A DNA stretch of 64,000 nucleotides, taken from the NCBI GenBank assembly GCA_963677215.1, contig OY781919.1, forward strand, positions 3,720,001 to 3,784,000. Direction: 5' to 3'. The first letter of the stretch is position 1; each line of letters starts with the position of its first letter. The notes beneath the pieces are model-generated. The model had not been told where the DNA came from, made no database searches, and saw nothing but the letters and a program-made list of their open reading frames with translations. Source of the DNA: G963676795 sp963677215. Lineage in GTDB: Bacteria; Desulfobacterota; Desulfuromonadia; Desulfuromonadales; Geopsychrobacteraceae. The position numbers were made by a program, and so were the translations under genes. Positions 1-8,643 of the stretch are shown piece by piece.

Positions 1-245
1 CTGCCAAGGGGATAGAAACCGGTATCGACACCATAGTTCCAGGTCGACAGCCGGGTGTAGTGGCGGACGACATCCACCTCAGACAGCTCCGGGAAGCCGG
101 TGATCTCTTCGCGCAGCAGTTCAGCGGCAGGCTTTACCGCCGGAACATCAAGGGGGGCGATACTGTAGCCGACACGCCCAGCTTGGGATTGTTCAAACAG
201 CAGCTTTTCGTCCAGGATCAGCCCCTGCCCTTGTGTATCGATCAT
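1..245 (-). CDS. gcvPB: Glycine dehydrogenase (decarboxylating) subunit 2, N-terminal part
   Basis: This is the first 81 codons of the second P-protein subunit of the glycine cleavage system, which decarboxylates glycine with PLP and passes the aminomethyl group to lipoyl-GcvH. The translated end carries the family motif LSTWNYGVDTGFYPLGS. The start ATG at 245 overlaps the gcvPA stop in an ATGA arrangement, so the two subunits are translationally coupled. The PLP lysine lies beyond the window edge and cannot be checked. Identity is secure from the motif and from gcvPA next to it. Confidence 0.95.
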   Translation of the reverse strand, partial: MIDTQGQGLILDEKLLFEQSQAGRVGYSIAPLDVPAVKPAAELLREEITGFPELSEVDVVRHYTRLSTWNYGVDTGFYPLG

Positions 246-1591
246 GCTGCACCTCCGGCAAGAGCTTCGACCAGACGGTCGATCTGCTCACGACTGTTCT
301 GCTCGGTCACACAGACGAGCAGACCGTTTTCAAACTCTGAATAATCGCGGCCGATGGCTATGCCAGGCAGAATCCCCTGCTCCTGCAGACGGACCTTGAG
401 TTCAGCGACAGGGCCAGGGCAGAAAACGACAAACTCGTTGAAGTTCTCGGCGCCAAATGCCAACCGATAACCTTCCAATGCCGCGATTTGACTTTTCGCA
501 TAACTCGCTTTGGCATAATTGACCTCAGCCAGCTTGCGCAGCCCCTGCTTGCCGTGCAGGGCCAGATAGATGCCGACCATAAGAGTGCACATCCCCTGGT
601 TTGAACAGATATTGGAGGTAGCTTTCTCACGGCGGATATGCTGTTCACGGGTCGCCAGGGTCAGAACGAAACCACGCTTGCCATCCAGATCTGTCGTTTC
701 GCCAACCAGACGACCGGGTAGACTGCGCATATCCTTGTCCTTGACGGCAAAGAAGCCAATTCCCGGACCGCCAAAGGACATCGGAATACCGAAGCTCTGT
801 CCTTCACCGATGACGATATCGGCACCAAGCTCACCCGGCGACTTGTAAAGTGCCAGCGCCAGAGGCTCAGGAACAGCAGCAACCAGCCGGGCACCAACTT
901 CATGTGCCATATCAGCAATGGCGGACAAATCCTCGATATTACCCAGGAAATTTGGATAACCGGCGATCACGGCGGCACAGTTCTCATCAAGCAGAGCCTT
1001 GAGCGCGGCAAGATCAGTGACTCCCTCTGCCAGCGGAGCTTCTACCAACTCAACATTCAGATACTGACAGTAGGTCTGCACTGTTTCACGGTACTGAGGA
1101 GGCAATGCCCGGGAAAGGATAACCCTGTGACGTTTCTTTCCGGCCCGGATGGCAAGAAGAGCCGCTTCCGCGCAAGCGGAAGCCCCGTCATACATCGATG
1201 CGTTAGCGACATCCATACCGGTCAGCTGGCAGATCATCGTCTGAAATTCAAAGATTGCCTGCAACGTGCCCTGGCTGATTTCCGGCTGATACGGCGTATA
1301 GGCCGTATAGAACTCACTGCGGCTGACCAGATGATCAACGACAGTCGGAATGAAGTGATTATAGGAACCACCCCCGAGAAAAGAGTCCCACTCGGCAACA
1401 CCGGAGTTCGAAGCCGCAAGGCGGCGCAGTTCCGCAAGAACCTCTGATTCAGATTTCTCCGGAGCAATATTCAGCGGACGGTTCAGACGACTGTTTTGCG
1501 GAATTCCGGAAAACAGGTCCTCAGTGCCAGAAACACCGATATTGTCCAGCATCTGACGCATCTCAGCATCAGTATGAGGCAGATAACGCAT
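242..1591 (-). CDS. gcvPA: Glycine dehydrogenase (decarboxylating) subunit 1
   Basis: 449 aa, the N-terminal-half subunit of the split P-protein found in many anaerobes and Gram-positives (one long chain in E. coli). It opens with MRYLPHTDAEMRQML and contains the family stretches FLGGGSYNHF, YTPYQPEISQG and SFGGPGIGFFAVK. With GcvPB it decarboxylates glycine in the cytoplasm. I chose the ATG at 1591 because GAAGGG lies 6 nt upstream; an ATG at 1597 would leave no spacing. Longer readings up to 1693 add a non-conserved extension. It is cotranscribed with gcvH and gcvT, although a gap of about 210 bp with a hairpin separates it from gcvH. Confidence 0.95.
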   Translation of the reverse strand: MRYLPHTDAEMRQMLDNIGVSGTEDLFSGIPQNSRLNRPLNIAPEKSESEVLAELRRLAASNSGVAEWDSFLGGGSYNHFIPTVVDHLVSRSEFYTAYTPYQPEISQGTLQAIFEFQTMICQLTGMDVANASMYDGASACAEAALLAIRAGKKRHRVILSRALPPQYRETVQTYCQYLNVELVEAPLAEGVTDLAALKALLDENCAAVIAGYPNFLGNIEDLSAIADMAHEVGARLVAAVPEPLALALYKSPGELGADIVIGEGQSFGIPMSFGGPGIGFFAVKDKDMRSLPGRLVGETTDLDGKRGFVLTLATREQHIRREKATSNICSNQGMCTLMVGIYLALHGKQGLRKLAEVNYAKASYAKSQIAALEGYRLAFGAENFNEFVVFCPGPVAELKVRLQEQGILPGIAIGRDYSEFENGLLVCVTEQNSREQIDRLVEALAGGAA

Positions 1592-1728
1592 AAGCATCCC
1601 TTCACAAACAGTAACAAGAACAATGATCGAGCTACTGAAGTTATGTATCAATCCTGGCACCCTCGGGAAAAGTGCCAGTATGGGGGGAAGCAAAAAACAT
1701 CAAAGGCAAGGTGCTCAATGATCGAGAA

Positions 1729-1754
1729 CTTAGGCGTACCGGCATACGCCTAAG
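1729..1754. other. Hairpin between gcvH and gcvPA
   Basis: A perfect 10-bp inverted repeat, CTTAGGCGTA at 1729-1738 and TACGCCTAAG at 1745-1754, with a 6-nt loop. No T-run follows on either strand, so it is not a standard terminator. It sits in the only large gap (1592-1803) of the glycine cleavage operon and may mark an mRNA processing or stabilising element, or a protein-binding site. Function is unknown. Confidence 0.6.
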
Positions 1755-1803
1755 CATCGCTATTACAGAGCAACACAGCAGTTGGTGAGTTTTTGCTACG
1801 CCA

Positions 1804-2187
1804 TCAGTCCTGTTCGATGAATTCCTGGTATGCAGCAGCATCCATCAGGTCATCAAGCTCATCAGGATCGGACAGTTTAATTTTGACCATCCAGCCATCC
1901 TCATAAGGGGAGCTGTTCAGCATCTCTGGCTCATCAGGCAGATCTTCATTGACTTCGACAACTTCGCCGCTGACCGGAGAGTAGACATCGGAAACAGCCT
2001 TGACCGATTCGACAACACCAAAATTCTTGCCCATCTCGACAGTGTCACCAACTTCCGGAAGTTCGACGAAAACGACGTCGCCAAGCTGATCCTGGGCAAA
2101 ATCGGTAATCCCGACAGTTACGATATCATCTTCAATCAAGACCCACTCATGCTCTTCGGTATACTTGAGCTCTTCAGGAAAATCCAT
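1804..2187 (-). CDS. gcvH: Glycine cleavage system H protein
   Basis: 127 aa, the usual length. It is the lipoyl carrier that shuttles the aminomethyl intermediate between the P and T proteins. The lipoylation site is visible in VVESVKAVSDVYSP, the lysine being the modified residue. The N-terminus FPEELKYTEEHEWV is typical. The ATG at 2187 is preceded by a GGAGGAGA-type ribosome site. It lies 58 bp downstream of gcvT. Confidence 0.97.
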   Translation of the reverse strand: MDFPEELKYTEEHEWVLIEDDIVTVGITDFAQDQLGDVVFVELPEVGDTVEMGKNFGVVESVKAVSDVYSPVSGEVVEVNEDLPDEPEMLNSSPYEDGWMVKIKLSDPDELDDLMDAAAYQEFIEQD

Positions 2188-2245
2188 TCTCTCCTCCTCA
2201 CGCGTCTGCTTAAAACCCTCTCAGGGGATTATTGTTTTTATGCAA

Positions 2246-3334
2246 CTAAGCTACAAAAGGTAACGCCGTACGTACTGCCGGAATTTGCCGATTCCTGATG
2301 CCAATTTCAAGTACTTTTTCTGATCCGGCGCAATCAAAGTCAATTAAAGCAAGCGCGATCCCCTTTTTCAGGCTCGGAGACATGGTGCCGCTGGTGACAT
2401 AGCCGACCTGCTGCCCCTCACAATACACCGGATAGCCTTCACGAGGAACCCCGGCACCGTCGAGAGTCAGACCGATCAACTGACGCTTTAGACCTGCCGT
2501 CTTTGCTTCTTCCATCGCTACACGACCGACGAAATCCCCCTTCTTGAACTTGGTGATCCAGCCGAGTCTGGCTTCGATCGGCATAATCTCTTGAGTGATC
2601 TCATGACCGTACAGGGCATAAGCCTTTTCCAGACGCAGAGTATCACGGGCACCGAGCCCGATCGGCTGAAGCCCGTGCTCGGTACCGACCCCCATAAGTG
2701 CCTGCCACAGAGCAGGGCCTTCAGCAGCAGGACAATAGAGCTCAAAACCATCTTCACCGGTGTAACCGGTGCGGGAGATCAGGGTTTTAACACCAGCAAC
2801 AGTCCCTTCACAGAAGTGATAATACTTCAATGCTGACAGGTCGGCTTCTGTCAGGCAGAACAGGATCGTTTCGGAGCGTGGCCCCTGCAGGGCCAGCTGG
2901 GCATACTCCGGACTGCGATCGACAATCGTTAGATCAGCAAAGGAAGAAGCGTCCTTCAGACCAACTATCCAGGCATAATCCCTATCGATATTCGCCGCAT
3001 TGACGCACAGCAGATAGCGCTCAGCCGAATAACGATAGAGGGTCAGATCATCAACCACCCCCCCCTCCGGATAACAGAGAGCCGTGTACTGAACCTGCCC
3101 GTCCACAAGCAAAGAGGCATCGTTGGTTGTCGCATACTGCAGGAAAGCCAAGGCATCGCGTCCCACCACTTCGATTTCTCCCATGTGAGAGACGTCGAAA
3201 AGTCCGGCAGCCTGTCTGACGGCAAGATGTTCCGCTATGACACCGGCATACTGAACCGGCATATCCCAACCGCCGAACTCAACCATACGTGCACCAAGCT
3301 GACGATGCAGACTGTTCAGTGGAGTTTTTTTCAT
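2246..3334 (-). CDS. gcvT: Aminomethyltransferase, glycine cleavage T protein
   Basis: 362 aa. It transfers the methylene group from aminomethyl-lipoyl-GcvH to tetrahydrofolate, releasing ammonia. Family stretches seen are LFDVSHMGEIEV, YTGEDGFELY and LGARDTLRLE, and the C-terminal barrel contains GYVTSGTMSPSL. I chose the ATG at 3334 because GGAGG lies 7 nt upstream; a TTG directly before it adds one residue. It is 34 bp from metF, so the methylene-THF made here can be reduced by the products of the genes just upstream. Confidence 0.97.
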   Translation of the reverse strand: MKKTPLNSLHRQLGARMVEFGGWDMPVQYAGVIAEHLAVRQAAGLFDVSHMGEIEVVGRDALAFLQYATTNDASLLVDGQVQYTALCYPEGGVVDDLTLYRYSAERYLLCVNAANIDRDYAWIVGLKDASSFADLTIVDRSPEYAQLALQGPRSETILFCLTEADLSALKYYHFCEGTVAGVKTLISRTGYTGEDGFELYCPAAEGPALWQALMGVGTEHGLQPIGLGARDTLRLEKAYALYGHEITQEIMPIEARLGWITKFKKGDFVGRVAMEEAKTAGLKRQLIGLTLDGAGVPREGYPVYCEGQQVGYVTSGTMSPSLKKGIALALIDFDCAGSEKVLEIGIRNRQIPAVRTALPFVA

Positions 3335-3368
3335 CAATTGTCCTCCTTGAGCAATATCCTGACTCTCA

Positions 3369-4223
3369 TCAGGACAATATATCTGGGATCAGCTCTTCCT
3401 GACCGAGCGTCATCAGATGAACACCCTGGCACAGATCCCTGGCCCATGAAACAGCTTCACGGGCGATCTTAATACCTTCAGCCAGCGGATCCACAGCCTG
3501 CTCCATCCGCCTGGCGAGCTCTTCCGGAACCTGGACACCCGGAATTCTCTCATTGAGAAATTTCACCATGCGCGGGTTCTTGAGCAACAGGACACCCAGA
3601 ATGACCGGAACCCCGGCTGTACGAACCGCCTCCATATATTGAAGCAGATCATCACGACAAAACACAGCTTGGGTCTGAAAAAACTGTACTCCACAGGCAA
3701 TTTTTTTTTGTGTTTTTGCCAGAACGAGGCTACGCGGCTGGGCTGACGGAACCGTTGCGGCCCCGATAAAAAAATGAGGAGCCGATACGAGCCTGTTTCC
3801 CGCAAGGTCATAACCACGCTCCAGAGAATTTGCGGCCTGAATCAATTGCACCGAATCGAGATCAAAAACCGGTTTCGATTCGGCATGATCACCAATTCTG
3901 GGATGATCTCCGGTAAGCAGCAGAACATTCTCGATCCCAAGTGCTGCAGCCGCGAGCAGATCTGACTGCAACGCCATGCGGTTACGGTCACGGCAGGTTA
4001 CCTGCAGAACAGGCTCGAGCCCGTTTTCAACCAGTAAACGAGCAACAGCGAGCGGCGCCATACGCATGCAGGCACCCTGATTATCGGTCACATTGAGCGC
4101 ATCAATGGCGTGCAGTCTTTTAGCCAGCGTCATAAGACCTGACAGATCACTCCCCTTCGGTGGCGCAAGCTCTGTCGTAACGACGAACTCACCACGGGCC
4201 AGCTTTTCAGAAAGAACCCCCAT
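3369..4223 (-). CDS. metF: 5,10-methylenetetrahydrofolate reductase
   Basis: 284 aa flavoprotein reductase forming methyl-THF for methionine synthesis or for the methyl branch of C1 metabolism. The N-terminal FVVTTELAPPKGSD carries the conserved Glu of the family; VTDNQGACMRM, LLLTGDHP and GVQFFQTQAVF follow the TIM-barrel pattern. The start ATG at 4223 overlaps the stop of the metV-like gene (TGATG), which implies tight coupling and a complex. It is of the short type that lacks a regulatory domain. Confidence 0.93.
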   Translation of the reverse strand: MGVLSEKLARGEFVVTTELAPPKGSDLSGLMTLAKRLHAIDALNVTDNQGACMRMAPLAVARLLVENGLEPVLQVTCRDRNRMALQSDLLAAAALGIENVLLLTGDHPRIGDHAESKPVFDLDSVQLIQAANSLERGYDLAGNRLVSAPHFFIGAATVPSAQPRSLVLAKTQKKIACGVQFFQTQAVFCRDDLLQYMEAVRTAGVPVILGVLLLKNPRMVKFLNERIPGVQVPEELARRMEQAVDPLAEGIKIAREAVSWARDLCQGVHLMTLGQEELIPDILS

Positions 4224-4888
4224 CAGCCCTTATCCTGCCCAGGCTTGCGCGACACCTGATGCTGTCCCGGCTTGATTTTTTTACTCCAGTCCTTCGGTGA
4301 CACAACCTGGCTGAAAATCTCACTATCGGTTCTTTCCAGCCTTTCGGAAATCCGGACCCAAGCACACTGCCGGCTATTATCAACCTCACAGTGCCCGTCC
4401 TCCATGCCACCGCAAGGTCCGTTCAGCAACCCCTTGGCACAGGTCGTAACCGGGCAGATACCGGCGGTCTGGTTGAGAATACATTCACCACAGAGCGAAC
4501 ATTTCTCTTCAAACTGACCGAAACGTCTGACATTACCGACGAAGAGCGGATCAACAGCAGTCAGAACCGGTTTATCGGTCGAATCGCTGAGTGACTGAGC
4601 ACCGGAACCGCAGGCCATGACCAGAAAGGCGTCGGCCTTATTGACCTGGGCACTATGGCGCCGCAATTCGCGTGCAGCCAGCATGATATGACAGGCCTCG
4701 TCAAGAATGAAACTGCCTACCACCTGATGACCGATCTCCTCCAGCCATAGCCGCATGGCGTGCACTTCCTCCTCGCCACCAACCTTACAGACCGTGGCAC
4801 AGGAACCGCAGCCGACCAGAAAAACTGCACGATATGGGGCCAGCAGCTGCCTTAGCTCCTGACGATCTTTAGCCGAACTGACAATCAT
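4223..4888 (-). CDS. metV: MetV-like zinc/Fe-S partner of methylenetetrahydrofolate reductase
   Basis: 221 aa cysteine-rich protein of the family that partners MetF in acetogens and many anaerobes (methylenetetrahydrofolate reductase C-terminal domain). Cysteine groups are seen at the N-terminus (VGCGSCATVCK) and in the C-terminal half (CSLCGEC, GICPVTTCAKGLLNGPCGG), enough for zinc or Fe-S sites. Its stop overlaps the metF start. In MetFV enzymes the partner is thought to link the reductase to an electron donor other than NAD(P)H; that role here is inferred from the family. Confidence 0.85.
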   Translation of the reverse strand: MIVSSAKDRQELRQLLAPYRAVFLVGCGSCATVCKVGGEEEVHAMRLWLEEIGHQVVGSFILDEACHIMLAARELRRHSAQVNKADAFLVMACGSGAQSLSDSTDKPVLTAVDPLFVGNVRRFGQFEEKCSLCGECILNQTAGICPVTTCAKGLLNGPCGGMEDGHCEVDNSRQCAWVRISERLERTDSEIFSQVVSPKDWSKKIKPGQHQVSRKPGQDKG

Positions 4889-4904
4889 GAATCAGATCAA
4901 CTTC

Positions 4905-5750
4905 CTAGAGCCGTCTCTTGGCACTGGCCAAGGTATTGTACAGCAACATGGTGATGGTCATCGGGCCGACACCGCCCGGAACCGGCGTAATGGCTGAGGC
5001 TCTTTCACTGGCAGAGGCAAACTCGACATCACCGACCAGTTTCTTGTCTGCAACGCGATTGACACCGACATCGATAACAACCGCACCGTCCTTGATCCAC
5101 TCCCCCTTGATCATTTCAGGTCGGCCGACGGCCGCGATAACGACATCAGCCGCAGCAACCTTCTCCGCCAGGCCAATGGTCCGGGAATGACAGATCGTAA
5201 CCGTTGCATCCTGAGCCAGACACATCAGCGCAACCGGCTTGCCGACAATATTTGAACGACCGACGACCACGACCTCCTTGCCTTGCAGATCGACACCACT
5301 GCGCTCAAGAAGCTTCATGACACCATAGGGGGTACAGGGCTGAAACAGCGGCTGACCGACAACCAGGCGACCGACATTATAGGGGTGAAAACCATCAACA
5401 TCCTTCTCAGGAGAGATCGCTTCAAGAACCTTCGACTCATCGATATGATCAGGCAAAGGCAACTGCACCAGAATACCATCAATCTGTGCATCCTGATTCA
5501 ATTCGGTGATCAGTTCAAGAAGCTGCTCTTCACTGGTCGAGACCGGCAGCTTGTGTTCGGCGGAATAGATCCCGACCGCTGCACAGGCCTTCTCTTTCAT
5601 CGACACATAGACCCTGCTGGCTGGATCCTCCCCAACCAGAACAACCGCCAGACCAGGGGTCACTCCGCCATTGACCAGAGCCTGAGTTTCTGCTGCGATC
5701 TCCTCGCGCATCTCAGCAGCAATCGCCTTACCATCAATAATATCAGCCAC
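4905..5750 (-). CDS. folD: Bifunctional methylene-THF dehydrogenase / methenyl-THF cyclohydrolase
   Basis: 281 aa, standard length. It interconverts methylene-, methenyl- and formyl-THF in the cytoplasm. The catalytic lysine lies in YVSMKEKAC; family signatures GILVQLPLP, GRSNIVGKP and PVPGGVGPMTITML are all present. The start is GTG at 5750, with GGAGG 7 nt upstream. It is the first gene of the C1/glycine operon, 16 nt ahead of the metV-like gene. Confidence 0.97.
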   Translation of the reverse strand: MADIIDGKAIAAEMREEIAAETQALVNGGVTPGLAVVLVGEDPASRVYVSMKEKACAAVGIYSAEHKLPVSTSEEQLLELITELNQDAQIDGILVQLPLPDHIDESKVLEAISPEKDVDGFHPYNVGRLVVGQPLFQPCTPYGVMKLLERSGVDLQGKEVVVVGRSNIVGKPVALMCLAQDATVTICHSRTIGLAEKVAAADVVIAAVGRPEMIKGEWIKDGAVVIDVGVNRVADKKLVGDVEFASASERASAITPVPGGVGPMTITMLLYNTLASAKRRL

Positions 5751-5841
5751 TTAAATACCTCCAGAAAAACTAACGATGTGCCGTCCTATCCAGAAAAAAA
5801 ACCACTAAAATCAAACATAGTTACAGATCGGCCACAAACCT

Positions 5842-5870
5842 TTTATATAGGCGCACGAAATGTATTTCAA
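5842..5870 (-). promoter_or_regulatory. Predicted sigma-70 promoter of the folD-metFV-gcv operon
   Basis: Read on the minus strand: TTGAAA (5870-5865), a 17-nt spacer, then TATAAA (5847-5842), about 90 nt upstream of the folD GTG. Good match and spacing. No folate or glycine riboswitch was recognised in the leader. Confidence 0.6.
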
Positions 5871-5891
5871 CCTGCTTTTATTTATCCCGGA

Positions 5892-5926
5892 CAAAAAAAA
5901 ACCTGCCATCACAAGATGGCAGGTTG
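5892..5926 (-). terminator. Rho-independent terminator after fmdB
   Basis: A 9-bp stem, ACCTGCCAT (5901-5909) with ATGGCAGGT (5916-5924) and a 6-nt loop, followed on the minus strand by a run of eight U (5893-5900). It ends the yggT-divIVA-yggU-fmdB transcript before the folD promoter. Confidence 0.85.
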
Positions 5927-5947
5927 ATATTTTCTGATCACTGACAA

Positions 5948-6196
5948 TCAGCCGTTGGCTGCCTTGGGACAGCCTGAACATGCCTCACTGCCTGAGGACG
6001 CTGAAGGGCATGCGGCCTTTCCGGAATAGCCCTGATCATACCAGCCCCCCCCTTTCAAGGCAAAACCGGTCTGAGAGATCAGTTTTTTGACCTCACCACC
6101 ACACTCCTTGCAGGCTTCAAGCGGAGCATCTGAAAACTTCTGTCTGACTTCCATGATCAGGCCGCAGGCCTGACACTGATATTCGTACAAAGGCAT
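5948..6196 (-). CDS. FmdB-family zinc ribbon protein
   Basis: 82 aa. The N-terminal half is a zinc ribbon, MPLYEYQCQACG followed by ACKECGGEVK (two CxxC pairs), as in the FmdB/regulatory family. The tail is Gly/Ser/Cys-rich and ends SGCPKAANG. AGGAGG stands 9 nt before the ATG. The family is widespread and often described as putative regulatory; no target can be named from this sequence. Last gene of its operon. Confidence 0.88.
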   Translation of the reverse strand: MPLYEYQCQACGLIMEVRQKFSDAPLEACKECGGEVKKLISQTGFALKGGGWYDQGYSGKAACPSASSGSEACSGCPKAANG

Positions 6197-6259
6197 AATT
6201 TACTTCCTCCTATGCTGATTTCCTTAAGCTCCGGATTTTATGAGAAGACAATCCCACTG

Positions 6260-6595
6260 TCAAGATGCAACAATATGACTTTCGAGCAGGCCTGCCGCCG
6301 TAGCAAGATCGACCCCGCCAAGCAAAACCCGCTTATGTCTCGACTTGTCACCACTAACAATGACCACCTCCCGCTTGGGAAGAGAAAACAGCTTGGCCAG
6401 GAATTCACAGCAGCATTTGTTGGCAGCACCATCGACTGGAGGAGAAGTCAGCTTGACCTTGAGATCTTCACCCTGTATGCCGACGATCTGATTACGGCTT
6501 GAACGGGGCTGAACATGAAGAGAGACAATCACTCCGTCAGCGGTTGACTGCAGAAAAGGAAGATCAGGGGAGCTTGATCGATTCACTGATTTCAT
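6260..6595 (-). CDS. yggU: YggU/DUF167 family protein
   Basis: 111 aa. The core VSLHVQPRSSRNQIVGIQGEDLKVKLTSPPVDGAANK matches the DUF167/YggU fold, a small conserved cytoplasmic protein of unknown function often found next to yggT. The ATG at 6595 overlaps the end of divIVA by 32 nt; a later start is possible because the conserved core begins near residue 20. Part of the yggT-divIVA-yggU cell-division neighbourhood. Confidence 0.88.
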   Translation of the reverse strand: MKSVNRSSSPDLPFLQSTADGVIVSLHVQPRSSRNQIVGIQGEDLKVKLTSPPVDGAANKCCCEFLAKLFSLPKREVVIVSGDKSRHKRVLLGGVDLATAAGLLESHIVAS

Positions 6596-7094
6596 CTTCG
6601 GAAACGGAGCCGAGCAACTGGTTCTGCCGCTCTCTTTTCTCTTCCAGCAAGACCTGGTCCATCTGCAGAAGTTTCAAATGACTTTCAACCAGACTGCGCA
6701 AACCATTTTCAAAGGAGATCTTCTGGCGCCTTAGATCCTGCAGTTCATCGAGCAACATCAGCCTCTTGTCCTCCGCACTGCGGATGATCCGCTCACCTTC
6801 AATATGCGCCTCTGCCATCATGATTTCCGCCTCTTTACGCGCATTCTCCTTCAACTCTTCAGTGACTTGCTGAGCAGCAAGCAGAGTCTGCTGCAGGGCA
6901 CTTTCACGTTCTCGCAACTGTTCCAGCGAGGAGTTTGCCCGGGCAAGCTTCTCCTTGAGTTCATTATTGTGACTCAACAGGCGTTCAAGCTCATCGGCCA
7001 GCAACTCAAGAAACTGATCAACGGCGGCGGTGTCATAGCCGAACATCCGGGTTTTGAACTGCTGCTGCTGAATCTCAATTGGAGTAATACGCAT
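6564..7094 (-). CDS. divIVA: DivIVA domain protein
   Basis: 176 aa. The N-terminus MRITPIEIQQQQFKTRMFGYDTAAVDQFLELLADELERL is the membrane-curvature-sensing DivIVA head; most of the rest (about 35-150) is heptad-rich coiled coil. DivIVA proteins mark curved membrane and organise division or polar proteins. I chose the ATG at 7094 because the DivIVA head starts there and AAGGGA precedes it; a TTG at 7115 would overlap the yggT stop and add non-conserved residues. Confidence 0.88.
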   Translation of the reverse strand: MRITPIEIQQQQFKTRMFGYDTAAVDQFLELLADELERLLSHNNELKEKLARANSSLEQLRERESALQQTLLAAQQVTEELKENARKEAEIMMAEAHIEGERIIRSAEDKRLMLLDELQDLRRQKISFENGLRSLVESHLKLLQMDQVLLEEKRERQNQLLGSVSEDEISESIKLP

Positions 7095-7111
7095 GAGTCG
7101 AGATTCCCTTA

Positions 7112-7396
7112 TCAATAGGCAAGACTGCGCAGGCCGGCAATGAGCAACTGTTGCAGAACAGAGATGATGACCAGCAGGGCGATCGGCGACAGGTCAAAGG
7201 CGCCAAGCTGAAGAAAAGGCAGGTATCGCCTCAATTTATACAGGACAGGATCAGTAACGCTATGCAGAAAGCGGACAATCGGGTTGTAAGGGTCAGGATT
7301 AACCCAGGAAACCAGAGCTCTGGCGACGACGATCCACATATAGATAGTCAGGACCAGATTAACAATATTAGCAACGGCATTGATCAGAACATTCAT
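7112..7396 (-). CDS. yggT: YggT family membrane protein
   Basis: 94 aa with two hydrophobic helices (about 5-27 and 66-88) on either side of the family signature ARALVSWVNPDPYNPIVRFLHSVTDPVL. YggT proteins are inner-membrane proteins linked to osmotic stress, cell division and FtsZ-ring organisation in various bacteria. The ATG at 7396 is preceded by AAGGG. First gene of the operon. Confidence 0.9.
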   Translation of the reverse strand: MNVLINAVANIVNLVLTIYMWIVVARALVSWVNPDPYNPIVRFLHSVTDPVLYKLRRYLPFLQLGAFDLSPIALLVIISVLQQLLIAGLRSLAY

Positions 7397-7518
7397 AAAC
7401 CAACCCTTCCACGATATTTCAAGATTCGGCATAAACGGCACGAATGGCCTAAATTGCTGTTACTATATCGGAATCAGCATTAGAGTCAAACGATTCCGCC
7501 AAATAGCAGGTTAGCCCT

Positions 7519-7547
7519 TTGACTTGACAACATAAAATCGGTACATT
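7519..7547 (+). promoter_or_regulatory. Predicted sigma-70 promoter of aroG
   Basis: TTGACT (7519-7524), 17-nt spacer, TACATT (7542-7547), about 46 nt before the aroG start. It lies in the divergent space between yggT and aroG. No attenuator-like hairpin was noticed in the short leader. Confidence 0.55.
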
Positions 7548-7593
7548 TCCCTGATCTGAATTTATAACACTTTTCTAGAGAGAGTTTAGCCAT

Positions 7594-8643
7594 ATGGTCC
7601 AGACAAACAATCTGAACGTTACCCAGGTCAGTCCCATCATCGCACCATTCAACCTGAAGCAGGTTTTTCCGTTGTCTGAAGCGGGGGCAAGCTTTGTCAA
7701 TCGCAGCCGCAATACGATCAAGGATATTCTCCACGGTCGGGACAAACGCCTGATGGCTGTTATCGGTCCCTGCTCGATTCATGATGCAGATGCCGCCCTG
7801 GAATATGCGCGCAGACTTGCTAAACTCGCCGACGAAGTCAAAGAACAGATGTTCATTATCATGCGCGTCTACTTTGAAAAGCCACGTACGACGGTCGGCT
7901 GGAAAGGACTGATCAACGACCCGGACCTTGACGGCAGCCACAAGATTTCAAAGGGACTTGGCATTGCTCGCCGCCTGTTCTGCGAAATCACCGAGTTGAA
8001 TCTGCCGATCGCCAGTGAAATGCTCGATCCGATCACCCCGCAATATCTGTCAGACATCATCAGCTGGGGAGCGATCGGCGCCCGCACCACCGAATCACAG
8101 ACCCACCGCGAGATGTCGAGCGGGCTCTCCTTTCCAGTCGGTTTCAAGAACGGTACGGATGGCAGCCTACAGGTGGCGATCGACGCTATCTCGGCGGCTT
8201 CCCGCCCGCACAATTTCCTTGGTATCAACTACGAAGGACGCTCGTCGATCGTTCAGACAACCGGCAACCCGGACGTACATATCGTTCTGCGCGGTGGCAA
8301 TGACGGACCGAACTACAGCCCGGAAGACATTCAGAAGACGGCTGAGATGCTGGAAAAGAACAATGTCTCACAGTCGATCATGGTCGACTGCAGTCATGCC
8401 AACTCCTACAAGGACCACAACCGCCAGAGTGAAGTTCTGGACAGTGTCGTCGCGCAACTGATTGAAAAACCGGGCTCGATAGCCGGCATCATGGTGGAAA
8501 GCAACCTCGAGGAAGGCAACCAGAAGATCCCCGATGATTTGACACAGCTGAAGTACGGCGTATCGGTCACCGACAAATGTATCGACTGGGACACCACAGA
8601 AGCCCTGATCCGCAACGCCTGCCAGAAATTGGCAACCCGCTAA
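7594..8643 (+). CDS. aroG: 3-deoxy-7-phosphoheptulonate (DAHP) synthase, class I
   Basis: 349 aa, the AroF/G/H length. It condenses PEP with erythrose 4-phosphate, the first step of the shikimate pathway. Signatures seen are VIGPCSIHD (PEP site), MRVYFEKPRTTVGWKGLINDP, GARTTESQ, HIVLRGG and DCSHANS (metal His). The ATG at 7594 has GAGAGAG upstream. The N-terminal feedback-binding helix is present, but which aromatic amino acid inhibits it cannot be read with certainty. The stop overlaps that of the convergent DUF3047 gene by 2 nt. A fused aroKB for later steps is at 53681. Confidence 0.95.
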   Translation: MVQTNNLNVTQVSPIIAPFNLKQVFPLSEAGASFVNRSRNTIKDILHGRDKRLMAVIGPCSIHDADAALEYARRLAKLADEVKEQMFIIMRVYFEKPRTTVGWKGLINDPDLDGSHKISKGLGIARRLFCEITELNLPIASEMLDPITPQYLSDIISWGAIGARTTESQTHREMSSGLSFPVGFKNGTDGSLQVAIDAISAASRPHNFLGINYEGRSSIVQTTGNPDVHIVLRGGNDGPNYSPEDIQKTAEMLEKNNVSQSIMVDCSHANSYKDHNRQSEVLDSVVAQLIEKPGSIAGIMVESNLEEGNQKIPDDLTQLKYGVSVTDKCIDWDTTEALIRNACQKLATR

